From Thermoplasmata archaeon (GTDB taxonomy: Archaea; Thermoplasmatota; Thermoplasmata; Thermoplasmatales; Aciduliprofundaceae), in contig JAGHBQ010000043.1 of NCBI GenBank assembly GCA_021160945.1, positions 1-7,786 of the forward strand: a DNA stretch of 7,786 nucleotides. The letters run 5' to 3'. Position 1 is the stretch's first letter. Each line of letters starts with the position of its first letter. Positions 1 to 7,184 of the stretch are shown here, piece after piece. Below the pieces are notes generated by a model. That model did not search any database, was not told the DNA's origin, and saw only the letters and a program-made list of their open reading frames with translations. The translations under genes and the position numbers were made by a program.

Positions 1-111
1 GGGTAAAAGCGCAAAAGAAAAGTCAAATCCACTTTATTTTTCGATTTCTCCTTAATCTTCTTTCCATTTTATATTTCAAAACCTTCTTCCCCTTTTTTAA
101 TACTGAGAACC

Positions 112-125
112 GTAAAATTTTATAT
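112..125 (+). promoter_or_regulatory. BRE/TATA-like promoter of the radical SAM gene, leaderless geometry
   Basis: A purine-rich BRE-like element (gtaaaa, 112-117) runs directly into an AT box (ttttatat, 118-125). The box centre lies about 23 nt before the ATG at 145, roughly the usual archaeal distance to the transcription start. No GGAG-type ribosome site precedes the ATG. The simplest reading is a leaderless mRNA starting at or next to the ATG. This is inferred from spacing only. Confidence 0.55.
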
Positions 126-144
126 TCTTGTAAAAATTAGATAT

Positions 145-1167
145 ATGATGGGAGATTCCAAAGCAAGAAGAGCATTGCCCAAATACTTTAGTATTCTTAA
201 GGGAAAAGCTTCACCAAACTTTCTCCTGTTGAAAAAGGTGAAGCTAAAGTTTCATGAAAATATGAATTTGAATGAGTTGTGGAAAATTCATCACAGGGGT
301 ATGAATCTCCTTAGAAGGGGTAAATTTGTTGACGAAGATTCCCAAGATCTTCTGCAGCTCAAGGCATACATAGCCGAGAGAATGACTGAATCATGCAATC
401 TATGCGAATTAAAGTGCAGGGTAGATAGAAGAAAAAGTATGGGAGCCTGCAGAGTGAAAAACTCAAAAGTTGCCAGTTACTTTCTTCACTGGGGAGAAGA
501 GAGAGAACTTGTGCCCTCATTTACGGTATTTTTCTCCGGTTGCAATTTTCGTTGTGTTTTCTGCCAGAACTCGGATATAAGTCAGAGTAGTGTTGGAAGT
601 AGAATACCTGAAAAAGAGATGGCAAGAATAATAGAAAATGCATTCCTAAAGGGGGCGAGAAATGTGAATTTTGTGGGCGGAGAACCAACACCCAATATTC
701 CATATATCCTAAAAACAATGTGGCATGTGAACTCTCCCGTTCCTCTAATATGGAACTCAAACATGTATATGAGTGAGGAGGCGATGAAACTCCTGGAGGG
801 ATTTGTGGACATCTATCTTGGAGATCTCAAATGGAGCAACAATGAAATTGCTTTAATGTACTCAAAGATTCCAAATTACTGGGAGACCATCACAAGGAAT
901 TTTAAAATTGCCCGAGAACATTATCGTGCGGAGCTTCTCATAAGGCATCTCGTTATACCAAACCATGTGGAGAATACACACAGAATTCTTGAATGGATAA
1001 AGGATAACCTTGGAAAAGATTTAAGACTCAACATAATGTTTCAGTATTTTCCTCACTACAGAGCCAGAAATTATGATGAGATTAATAAAAGAGTAAGCTA
1101 CGAAGAAATGAAAAATGTGGAAAAAATTGTGGAAGAGATGGGGTTCTCCAACGCCATTGTTGGATAA
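145..1167 (+). CDS. PflX-type radical SAM protein (COG1313-like)
   Basis: This 340-residue protein has the radical SAM cluster signature C133-x3-C137-x2-C140 in the segment SGCNFRCVFCQNSDIS, which binds the 4Fe-4S cluster that cleaves S-adenosylmethionine. A GGEP motif follows at about 178-181, consistent with SAM binding. An N-terminal cysteine group (C84, C87, C91, C102) precedes it. These seven are the only cysteines in the protein. The order CxxC-x3-C...GxC...FFSGCNxRCVFCQN matches the PflX/COG1313 group, relatives of pyruvate formate-lyase activating enzyme whose substrates are largely unknown. About 80 residues precede the first cysteine, rich in Lys/Arg and without recognised motifs. 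The ATG at 145 is chosen because a TATA-like box sits at leaderless distance; a second ATG follows immediately. No glycyl-radical enzyme is adjacent, so the target cannot be named. It ends one base from the convergent herA stop. Confidence 0.9.
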   Translation: MMGDSKARRALPKYFSILKGKASPNFLLLKKVKLKFHENMNLNELWKIHHRGMNLLRRGKFVDEDSQDLLQLKAYIAERMTESCNLCELKCRVDRRKSMGACRVKNSKVASYFLHWGEERELVPSFTVFFSGCNFRCVFCQNSDISQSSVGSRIPEKEMARIIENAFLKGARNVNFVGGEPTPNIPYILKTMWHVNSPVPLIWNSNMYMSEEAMKLLEGFVDIYLGDLKWSNNEIALMYSKIPNYWETITRNFKIAREHYRAELLIRHLVIPNHVENTHRILEWIKDNLGKDLRLNIMFQYFPHYRARNYDEINKRVSYEEMKNVEKIVEEMGFSNAIVG

Positions 1168-1168
1168 T

Positions 1169-2671
1169 TCACTGAAAGAGAAAGAGTTTCCCTTCCTTCC
1201 TCTCTTTACGGGAATCATCAACTAGCTTTTCAAAAGAATCTATTTGAATGGGTATTGCAAATTTTGTAAATATGCTGCTCACTATGGCTTCCCCTTTATC
1301 AAGGGAGGCGATCATCTTATCATCCTTACTGAGATCCTGAGCGGCAGAAGCTATTATGGCCTTTCTCTCCGCACTCATCTCGTTTCCCAGTATTATCTTG
1401 GTGTTCAGATTTGCAAGAATTTCCCTTGGAATCATGGAAGAGAGCTGCGTTATGGCAATTATGCCTATATGAAACTTCCTCCCTTCTCGAGCTATAGTGC
1501 CAAATATGTTGCTTTTTCCCTCACCCAGGACTCGAGGGGCTTCTTCTATAACCACAGATACCACAGGTTTACTATCAAGCTCTCCCCTCTCCTTATAGCT
1601 CTTGTATCTCGAAAATATCTCGGTCATTATCATTCCTGAAATAAGGAGCTCGAGATTCTGAGAGAGGGAAGAAGTATCAAGGATCACTATTCTCCCATCC
1701 TCCAGAAAATCACAGATGTCCTTTATGGTTCTCATCCCTTCATTCACAGAAAACACTTTACCTCTTTCGAAGAGCTCACCCTTCGGATTTACATCAATTT
1801 CCAGTGCCACCTTTATTTTCCTCTGTAGCGATGCCAGTGTTTCCGCCCTAACTCCATTGATGTCCTCTCCTTTAAGCACCTCCTCAATCCACTTATCTCC
1901 ATACTCTTTATGGAAAAGATAAAGGGCATCCTCCTGTGCAGGAGAGAATTCCACAATTTCTCTCAGGTGCCAGGGCCTCACGTTTCTTATGTTGATTCTT
2001 AAGCTTCTCTCCCCAAAGGGTGGGTTCACAGAATAATATATCACATTTCCCTTGGCTTGGAGATGATGCTTCAAACCGTAATCTTTTCCATTCTTTCTGT
2101 AGGAATAATATTCATTATGGGCATCAAGAACAAGAACTCCTGCATATCTCTTTCCCACCAGATTCCATAGTATTACCTTCACAAGGTTGCTCTTTCCGCG
2201 ACCAGTGGTGGCAGGAATCAAAATGTGATGAGTGAGAGCATCCTTTCCATTTATGTACACCGGTACATTCAGAATTTTTGAACCACTTCTTATTTTTCCA
2301 AGATATATGGCATTCTCAGGTTTCTCTAAAAACTCAAAATCTTTGCTGGAGGCCCTCCTCAACATGTGAAAGAATGCGGGAAGATGTTTGGGAATGCTTT
2401 TACTCTTCAAATTGAAAAGGGGCTTTGCTTTTACAAGAATATAGTTTCTCACATCCTTCTCATGGATTTCTGTGGCTCCATAGCCTTCAAGCTGCATTCC
2501 GCTTATGCGTGCAAGATCATCTTTCTCTAAGAGGCTTCCATACTCCATATCGTAGACCTGGAGAAGAATATCATCTGCAACCAAAAGATCTCCCAGTTCT
2601 ATTCTCTCATCGCTCTTCTGCCTTATCCAAATCTCTCCATAACTTCCTCCAATTATCTGACCTACCATCAT
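1169..2671 (-). CDS. herA: HerA hexameric DNA translocase/helicase
   Basis: HerA is an FtsK/HerA-family ATPase that forms a hexameric ring, pumps DNA and activates the NurA nuclease during double-strand-break end resection. The 500-residue length is normal for the family. About 100 N-terminal residues fit the HAS-barrel used to dock NurA. The Walker A loop is TTGRGKSN (155-162, K160/S161) and Walker B is [10 protein letters not shown] (179-188, D183, E187). A second acidic strand, [10 protein letters not shown] (373-382), is followed by [16 protein letters not shown] (394-409), the conserved arginine-finger and sensor region of HerA. The start overlaps the nurA stop as ATGA (2668-2671), so translation is probably coupled; a GGGGTGAG stretch lies just before the ATG, closer than a normal ribosome site. 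A second ATG follows directly. The gene has no promoter of its own that I can see. Nothing essential appears to be missing. Confidence 0.95.
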   Translation of the reverse strand: MMVGQIIGGSYGEIWIRQKSDERIELGDLLVADDILLQVYDMEYGSLLEKDDLARISGMQLEGYGATEIHEKDVRNYILVKAKPLFNLKSKSIPKHLPAFFHMLRRASSKDFEFLEKPENAIYLGKIRSGSKILNVPVYINGKDALTHHILIPATTGRGKSNLVKVILWNLVGKRYAGVLVLDAHNEYYSYRKNGKDYGLKHHLQAKGNVIYYSVNPPFGERSLRINIRNVRPWHLREIVEFSPAQEDALYLFHKEYGDKWIEEVLKGEDINGVRAETLASLQRKIKVALEIDVNPKGELFERGKVFSVNEGMRTIKDICDFLEDGRIVILDTSSLSQNLELLISGMIMTEIFSRYKSYKERGELDSKPVVSVVIEEAPRVLGEGKSNIFGTIAREGRKFHIGIIAITQLSSMIPREILANLNTKIILGNEMSAERKAIIASAAQDLSKDDKMIASLDKGEAIVSSIFTKFAIPIQIDSFEKLVDDSRKERKEGKLFLFQ

Positions 2672-3648
2672 CTCACCCCGCTTATAATATCATGGGCATT
2701 TATAGCATTTGCCTCCATACGGGAAAATTCATCCGCCGAGTTATACACCATGGTTCTATAAATTTTTGCCTCCTCATCGCTTATCCTAGCATTTACATCA
2801 GCATCTATGAGCCCATAGGGATATCCAATAAAGGTGGGGTCGTTAGAGTAGAGTACGAGTGAGCCAAGAGCAATCTCCGCCCTTTGCTCTGGATAAACTT
2901 CAGCCCGGAAGACATACTCGCTAAATGGATGCAGTTTAACCATAAACATATCTCCCTTAATAGTAGATATATTTCGTGCCACAGGATTATAGTACCATGG
3001 AGCCTTTATGTTATTTTTTAGAGATAAATGATGGATCGCCGCTACAAGAGAATATCCCTTGGTGGTAAGAAGAGAACAAGTTTTGGAAAATCCAACCAGA
3101 ATCTGAGAGCTCAAGGATTCAAAGAGCTTGCTTGAATATTCATACTCCCTTTTCTCTCCTGTTTGCAGGGAGCCATCTCTTACTAAAACATCACATTTAT
3201 CCACAATTCTTCTCATAAGGAGCCATTCTCCCATTCTACGAACATAGGCACCTATGCCCTTTATCTTCTCTCTTTCATCTATTTCCTCTACCCCTATTTT
3301 CATTTTTTCCGGAAGGATTCCGCTATGATCTACGTCAAATATACGAACATCAAAATATCCCTCATCCACTAAATGGGTATCGAGAATGAATGTATATCTT
3401 CCAAATTCGATTTTTCTGGAGTTTTCAAATATGGAGTAATAAAGGCGGACCATATGAACTGCCTGACCCGGAGAGAGAAATATATGATTGTTACCCCCAT
3501 CCACAAAACATACTTTAAGGGTATTAATCTCTTTAAGCGAATGAAAATTATCAGATTCAAGAGGTATTGGCTTGGCATTCTTTATAGCAGGTAGCCCATA
3601 ATCTTCGGGTATATCTCTTATGGCTATTTTTGAAAGAATCTCAAACAT
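2668..3648 (-). CDS. nurA: NurA 5'-3' nuclease
   Basis: NurA is the DNA-end nuclease that works with HerA (and Mre11-Rad50) to make 3' single-stranded tails for recombination. From the ATG at 3648 the protein has 326 residues, a normal NurA length. Visible family motifs are FVDGGN (48-53, metal-binding D50), [11 protein letters not shown] (154-164, D158), GFSKT (186-190), the late [10 protein letters not shown] segment (281-290) and the C-terminal NAHDII (317-322, H319), all in canonical order. The reading frame stays open upstream to an ATG at 3942, but those 98 extra residues are rich in His, Phe, Ser and Cys, match nothing in NurA, and lie antisense to a plausible gene. A TATA box at leaderless distance before 3648 also supports the shorter form. 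It is the first gene of the nurA-herA operon and overlaps herA by 4 nt. Confidence 0.93.
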   Translation of the reverse strand: MFEILSKIAIRDIPEDYGLPAIKNAKPIPLESDNFHSLKEINTLKVCFVDGGNNHIFLSPGQAVHMVRLYYSIFENSRKIEFGRYTFILDTHLVDEGYFDVRIFDVDHSGILPEKMKIGVEEIDEREKIKGIGAYVRRMGEWLLMRRIVDKCDVLVRDGSLQTGEKREYEYSSKLFESLSSQILVGFSKTCSLLTTKGYSLVAAIHHLSLKNNIKAPWYYNPVARNISTIKGDMFMVKLHPFSEYVFRAEVYPEQRAEIALGSLVLYSNDPTFIGYPYGLIDADVNARISDEEAKIYRTMVYNSADEFSRMEANAINAHDIISGVR

Positions 3649-3668
3649 AGGAGAAGTATGAGACAGTA

Positions 3669-3685
3669 ATTTATAAGAATTTTGC
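3669..3685 (-). promoter_or_regulatory. BRE/TATA promoter of nurA-herA
   Basis: Read on the minus strand, gcaaaa (3685-3680) is followed by ttataaat (3676-3669). The TATA centre is about 24-25 nt before the nurA ATG at 3648. The bases before the ATG are pyrimidine-rich and contain no Shine-Dalgarno. This indicates a leaderless transcript and helps fix the nurA start. Confidence 0.65.
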
Positions 3686-3740
3686 TGAAGAAATGTGAGG
3701 TTTTTATCAAAAATCTGTGCTCTCAAATCCCACCTGATGA

Positions 3741-3748
3741 TTTTAAAA
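3741..3748 (+). promoter_or_regulatory. Weak TATA-like element before the small ORF
   Basis: The octamer ttttaaaa could place a transcription start near 3771, just before a GGAG at 3777-3780. That GGAG is 6 nt from an ATG at 3787 that reads only three codons (M-Q-V-stop), and 14 nt from the ATG of the 80-codon ORF at 3795. The element is AT-rich by composition and may be chance. Confidence 0.25.
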
Positions 3749-3794
3749 AGCAGGCCAAATCCGAAGGAGCAGAAAAGGAGAAAGAGATGCAGGT

Positions 3795-4037
3795 ATGAGA
3801 AGATACTCTGGAAGCTTGATACACGGAGACTGGCACAAAAGTGATGAAAACAAGCCATATGTGATAGTGCGGATGGATGATGCATCGCACAAAAAATTCG
3901 CATCTCTATGGCTTGAAATCGGAGAGAATCCTCGCGATGCATTCATTCGCAAAGCACCTCCTGAATCTCTCTTGGGTATATTTCTCTCCATCTCCAATCA
4001 CATCGCTCAAGGTGGTGATAACCATGCCTTCTTATAA
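3795..4037 (+). CDS. Small hypothetical protein (80 aa), family not recognised
   Basis: I do not recognise this product. The 80 residues look like a globular, soluble protein: mixed charged and hydrophobic content, a segment KPYVIVRMDD (25-34) that could be a strand, then helix-like runs, no cysteines, no membrane segment and no signal peptide. The reverse strand of the same bases gives His/Cys/Phe/Ser-rich peptides typical of the shadow of a real gene, which argues that the plus strand is the coding one. The start ATG overlaps a TGA of an upstream frame (ATGA at 3795-3798), and a GGAG lies 14 nt upstream, longer than normal spacing. No other in-frame start exists because stops lie at 3738 and 3744. 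It points the same way as the aminotransferase, 70 nt downstream, which appears to have its own promoter. It may be a genuine orphan gene, a remnant or a chance ORF. Confidence 0.4.
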   Translation: MRRYSGSLIHGDWHKSDENKPYVIVRMDDASHKKFASLWLEIGENPRDAFIRKAPPESLLGIFLSISNHIAQGGDNHAFL

Positions 4038-4072
4038 GCGAAAAAATATCTGTACTCTTCAGTAAAATTTTG

Positions 4073-4086
4073 GAAAATGATAAATA
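4073..4086 (+). promoter_or_regulatory. BRE/TATA promoter of the aminotransferase gene
   Basis: The BRE-like gaaaat (4073-4078) is followed by a TATA-like gataaata (4079-4086), centred about 25 nt before the ATG at 4108. No Shine-Dalgarno is visible between them. The geometry matches the leaderless pattern of nurA and the radical SAM gene. Confidence 0.6.
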
Positions 4087-4088
4087 GA

Positions 4089-4103
4089 AGAGCTCCATGC
4101 TCT
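4089..4103 (+). repeat. Short inverted repeat between TATA box and start codon
   Basis: The arms agagc (4089-4093) and gctct (4099-4103) are perfect complements around a 5-nt centre. They sit between the TATA box and the predicted start of a leaderless mRNA, where an archaeal repressor could block polymerase. With only five base pairs it could easily be chance. Confidence 0.3.
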
Positions 4104-4107
4104 ATTC

Positions 4108-5262
4108 ATGCCTTTCTCTGAGAGAGTCAAAGGTATGAGGCCATCCAGCACTTTGGCCCTGGTAGAGCTGGCTTCAAAGCTCCAGCAAGAAGGTCATAAG
4201 GTCATTTCCTTAGCTGTTGGTGAGCCGGATTTTACAACACCTAGCAATGTAATTGAAGCAGCCTATCGGGCCATGAAGGATGGGGAAACCCATTATACGC
4301 CCCCTCTTGGGATACCCGAGCTTAGAGAAAAAATAGCCCAGAAATACAGGGAGGAAAACAAAGTGAATATTAGCGCAGAGAATGTTATGGTAACTCCTGC
4401 CAAAATGGCAATATTCATAGCCATAACTTCCCTTGTGAATCCAGGCGATGAGGTTCTCATCCCCGATCCCGGATGGGTATCCTATCCAGAGATGGTAAAC
4501 TTCGCTCAAGGAAAAAATGTGGAATACAAACTCGATGAGGAAAAGAATTTCAGAATAGATCTGGAGGACCTTCAAGAAAAGGTGAGCAGAAAAAGCAAGG
4601 TTTTGCTGATTAATTCCCCCTCCAACCCCACAGGGGGAATTCTCACATATGAAGATCTCAAAGTAATAAGAGATATCGTAGTGGATAACAGGCTCACTCT
4701 AATAAGCGATGAGATATATGAAAAAATAATATATGAGGGTGAGCATATATCTCCCGGAGTATTTGAGGATTTACTTCCCTATACCATAATAGTTAACGGA
4801 TTTTCCAAGAGTCATGCGATGACTGGATGGAGAATTGGATATCTTATTGCCCCATCTGAGTTTATACCACAACTTGCAAAAGTCCAGCAACATACCATAT
4901 CCTGCGCCCCAAGCATGGCTCAATATGCTGCCCTTAAGGCTCTGGAGGAAAAAGAATCCATAAAGAAAATGGTTACCGAATTTAGAAGAAGAAGAGACTT
5001 CGTTTATGAAGAACTGAGCAAAATAGATAGAATAAGAGTGAATAAACCAAAGGCCACATTCTATGTCTTCCCACGCTACGAATTTCCCATCCCGTCCAAG
5101 GAGCTGGCAGAGAGAATTCTGAAGGAGAAATTTGTAGCTGTTACTCCTGGCTCGTCCTTTGGAAAAAATGGAGAGATGCACTTCCGCATATCCTTTGCAA
5201 CATCGATGGAGAATCTACAAGAAGGGATTAAGAGATTAAGAGAGTTCTTCTCCTCTAGATGA
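4108..5262 (+). CDS. Class I/II PLP-dependent aminotransferase (AspC-like)
   Basis: This 384-residue fold-type I aminotransferase moves an amino group between an amino acid and a 2-oxo acid in the cytoplasm. Diagnostic segments appear in order: VGEPDF (37-42), YTPPLGIPELR (63-73), IPDPGWVSY (118-126, an aromatic residue stacking on PLP), NSPSNPTGG (169-177, N173), ISDEIY (199-204, D201 and Y204 contacting the cofactor), FSKSHAMTGWRIGY (232-245, with K234 the probable Schiff-base lysine and R242 on the phosphate) and FRIS (359-362, R360 binding the substrate carboxylate). The catalytic set is complete, so the enzyme should be active. Sequence resembles the archaeal/bacterial aspartate-aromatic aminotransferase subgroup, but substrate cannot be assigned from motifs and no pathway neighbour helps. 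The start follows a TATA box at leaderless distance. Its last 27 nt overlap the 3' end of the convergent membrane-protein gene. Confidence 0.93.
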   Translation: MPFSERVKGMRPSSTLALVELASKLQQEGHKVISLAVGEPDFTTPSNVIEAAYRAMKDGETHYTPPLGIPELREKIAQKYREENKVNISAENVMVTPAKMAIFIAITSLVNPGDEVLIPDPGWVSYPEMVNFAQGKNVEYKLDEEKNFRIDLEDLQEKVSRKSKVLLINSPSNPTGGILTYEDLKVIRDIVVDNRLTLISDEIYEKIIYEGEHISPGVFEDLLPYTIIVNGFSKSHAMTGWRIGYLIAPSEFIPQLAKVQQHTISCAPSMAQYAALKALEEKESIKKMVTEFRRRRDFVYEELSKIDRIRVNKPKATFYVFPRYEFPIPSKELAERILKEKFVAVTPGSSFGKNGEMHFRISFATSMENLQEGIKRLREFFSSR

Positions 5263-7020
5263 ACTCTTCTCCCCCTTCTCCTTAGACTCTTTTTTGTTCT
5301 TCTTTTGGAGAACTCTCGCTGCATTTTTCATCTTTTTTAACCTTTTCTCTGAGATGCGAAGAGAAATAAGAAGAATAACGATTACAAGAAATATCAGGAT
5401 AAGAATGAAATATCCCAGAGGCATGCCAATGATATCATAAAATGTCCAGGGTGGTTCTGCGTCCACATTTATGAGAAGAGTTCTCTCTACCTCCCCATCC
5501 TTATATTTCAAGAGAAAATGGATCTCATGAATTCCTGTGGCCGCATTTTCAGGTATCTTTATGCTCACAACCCCCTCTTTTTCCTTGCTGAGAAGAGTAA
5601 CCTGAGACTCTTTGTAAAAGTCCTCATCTATACCATAGAGAAGACGCCCCTCATCCACCGATTTGCTTAGAGAATATCTTATTTCAATAACCTGTCCTGG
5701 GGCATATACATTGGTAACATAACTAGATTTGGTTAGAAGTTCTAATTGAAGAGAAACCTCTCTAACAAGATCTATTTCTTCACTAGAAAAGTAAGAAAAA
5801 TTGGAAGAAACCGCATAAACCTCAATCCTGTAGCTGGAGGGAGCATCCTCAGGAACCTTCACCTTCAGCTCTCTTTCCTGCGACACTCTTGTAAATAGGG
5901 TAATATATCCAGAGCCGAAATTGGCCATCACATCGTAAATAAATGTTGCATTCCTTATCACATAACTCTTGAAATCTACAAAGACATGAAAGGTGGAATT
6001 TGGGGCATAATTTTCTCTGTCAAAATAAATATTAAGGTTTGCATATCTCACAGAGTAGAATGATTCAAGAGAATATACCCTTGTGGTATTGTTGTATATA
6101 TCGCAGTGAATTTTCAGAATTCCATTGTAATTGGGAGATATTCTGTAATTTATCCCACTACTATTTCCCCAAGTATAGTAGAGTAAATTATTTTGAGCAT
6201 CTCTTATCTCAAAATGGTAGTAAAGCTCCTCATTAAATTCTTTAACACTACTCACCGAAAGGTTGAGAAAACCTCCCGAAAGAAGAGGTTCCTCAACCTC
6301 AGAAAAATAGAAATTCATAGAAGGTTTTGGAGTGTAAGACATATTCATTACCCTGTGGGCAACACTTACAAAGATTGTTACTTTGGTAATATTCTCGGGC
6401 AACCTGAGATAATAGGATCCCTTACCATATTCATCAAGCTGAAGAGGCTGGGAGATGTTTTCTATTTCTCTGCCATCCGAATAGAGAGAGATAAATTCCA
6501 CAGGCAATTTTGGTAAAGGAATGTTTAAATAAATGCCACTCACAAGATACTCCACATCATCGTTTATAATCACCTGGATATAATTTCCAGGCATTGGATT
6601 TAAATAGAGAGCATAGTGAAAGTGGGAGTAATTCACAATGAAAAAATTCACCTTCTTAGAGAGCGTTAAATTTTCCACAGTATAAGTTATGGTAAGTGAA
6701 TACCGGTTGGTGTCTAATCCATAAACCTGTGGAAGTATGCCTATCACACCAGAAGGGAGGGTGAAATTTCCTCTTCTTATTGGAGTATTGTTGTAAAAGT
6801 ATCTCAATTCCCAGAAGCCTCTCCCCCCATATGCAGGTCTTCCATTGTCAAAATAAATAAAATATTTAATCTGGACTTCCTCATTACTCAGATATGCACC
6901 CTTTGTGGTATAAGCTACAATATTTATACCTCCAATTTTTTCTGAGTATCCCACAGGGACAAAGATGGCGAGGAGAATGAGCAGCGAAATTATGTATACC
7001 CCTGTTCTTCTCAAATCCAT
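5236..7020 (-). CDS. Secreted, C-terminally membrane-anchored protein with macroglobulin/Ig-like segments
   Basis: The 594-residue protein begins with a Sec-type signal (MDLRR, hydrophobic core about 8-23, likely cleavage near GYS-EK at 26). A long extracellular region follows to about 530, then one membrane helix (about 535-556) and a very Lys-rich cytoplasmic tail of roughly 38 residues. The ectodomain is Tyr/Asn/Ser-rich and strand-like. Segments such as IYFDRENYAPNSTFHVFVDF (330-349) and VYAPGQVIEIRYSL (438-451) recall the opening strands of alpha-2-macroglobulin MG domains or related beta-sandwiches. I count 14 N-x-S/T sequons, all between residues 77 and 407, suggesting heavy N-glycosylation; the last about 125 external residues have none. 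There is a single Cys (C306) and no catalytic motif. Function is unknown; a surface or cell-envelope role is inferred. The stop lies inside the convergent aminotransferase gene. Confidence 0.85.
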   Translation of the reverse strand: MDLRRTGVYIISLLILLAIFVPVGYSEKIGGINIVAYTTKGAYLSNEEVQIKYFIYFDNGRPAYGGRGFWELRYFYNNTPIRRGNFTLPSGVIGILPQVYGLDTNRYSLTITYTVENLTLSKKVNFFIVNYSHFHYALYLNPMPGNYIQVIINDDVEYLVSGIYLNIPLPKLPVEFISLYSDGREIENISQPLQLDEYGKGSYYLRLPENITKVTIFVSVAHRVMNMSYTPKPSMNFYFSEVEEPLLSGGFLNLSVSSVKEFNEELYYHFEIRDAQNNLLYYTWGNSSGINYRISPNYNGILKIHCDIYNNTTRVYSLESFYSVRYANLNIYFDRENYAPNSTFHVFVDFKSYVIRNATFIYDVMANFGSGYITLFTRVSQERELKVKVPEDAPSSYRIEVYAVSSNFSYFSSEEIDLVREVSLQLELLTKSSYVTNVYAPGQVIEIRYSLSKSVDEGRLLYGIDEDFYKESQVTLLSKEKEGVVSIKIPENAATGIHEIHFLLKYKDGEVERTLLINVDAEPPWTFYDIIGMPLGYFILILIFLVIVILLISLRISEKRLKKMKNAARVLQKKNKKESKEKGEKSSSRGEELS

Positions 7021-7032
7021 TAGAAAGGTATT

Positions 7033-7058
7033 ACCTCCATTCCTATTTTAACTTTTCC
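7033..7058 (-). promoter_or_regulatory. Promoter and Shine-Dalgarno-like region of the surface-protein gene
   Basis: On the minus strand, ggaaaa (7058-7053) precedes a TATA-like ttaaaata (7051-7044), centred about 27 nt before the ATG at 7020. A strong GGAGGT (7038-7033) also lies 12 nt before that ATG, further than the usual 5-9 nt. The two signals conflict: leaderless initiation would leave GGAGGT at or upstream of the transcription start. A six-codon frame opening at 7041 ends in a TAA that overlaps the ATG (TAATG). Confidence 0.4.
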
Positions 7059-7184
7059 TCCTTTCTTTGAGTGCTAAAAAAGAAGTAGGAAAGAGATCAA
7101 TATTTCAAGGGTGAGTGCCCCACATGGTTATTTTTTATTAACTCCCTCCCTCCATATCGGGTATAAGCTCATAAACATCTTTAA

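Larger units (their letters stand above)
3649..4107. other. nurA/aminotransferase interval with divergent promoters and one possible small gene
   Basis: This 459-nt stretch has no recognised gene. It contains the leftward nurA promoter (3669-3685), the rightward aminotransferase promoter (4073-4086) and a rightward ORF of 80 codons (3795-4037). Several frames are open here on both strands, so openness alone is weak evidence for coding. A 35-codon ORF starting at 3737 encodes a very basic peptide, and another frame encodes a 41-codon run ending at 3798 that overlaps the 3795 ATG as ATGA. No tRNA-like or other structured RNA was recognised. Confidence 0.6.

Noticed and set aside
1..67. Start of a leftward gene (TATA-like element at 66-76; frames from 67 or from a GTG at 32)
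   Set aside because: The ATG frame gives only 14 codons, and the GTG frame has just 10 codons in the window without well-placed signals.
1244..1639. Rightward 131-codon ORF inside herA
   Set aside because: Antisense to the conserved ATPase core of HerA; its sequence is a shadow without family features.
3737..3844. 35-codon basic peptide ORF starting at 3737
   Set aside because: Short, with Lys/Arg richness that follows from the purine-rich composition; no ribosome site or family resemblance.
3649..3942. N-terminal 98-residue extension of NurA
   Set aside because: Composition is His/Cys/Phe-rich and shadow-like, NurA does not normally have it, and a TATA box supports the start at 3648.
3838..3965. 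Possible C/D box guide RNA (GTGATGA near 3841)
   Set aside because: The next CTGA is about 120 nt downstream, too far for an archaeal C/D sRNA, and no C'/D' pair was found.
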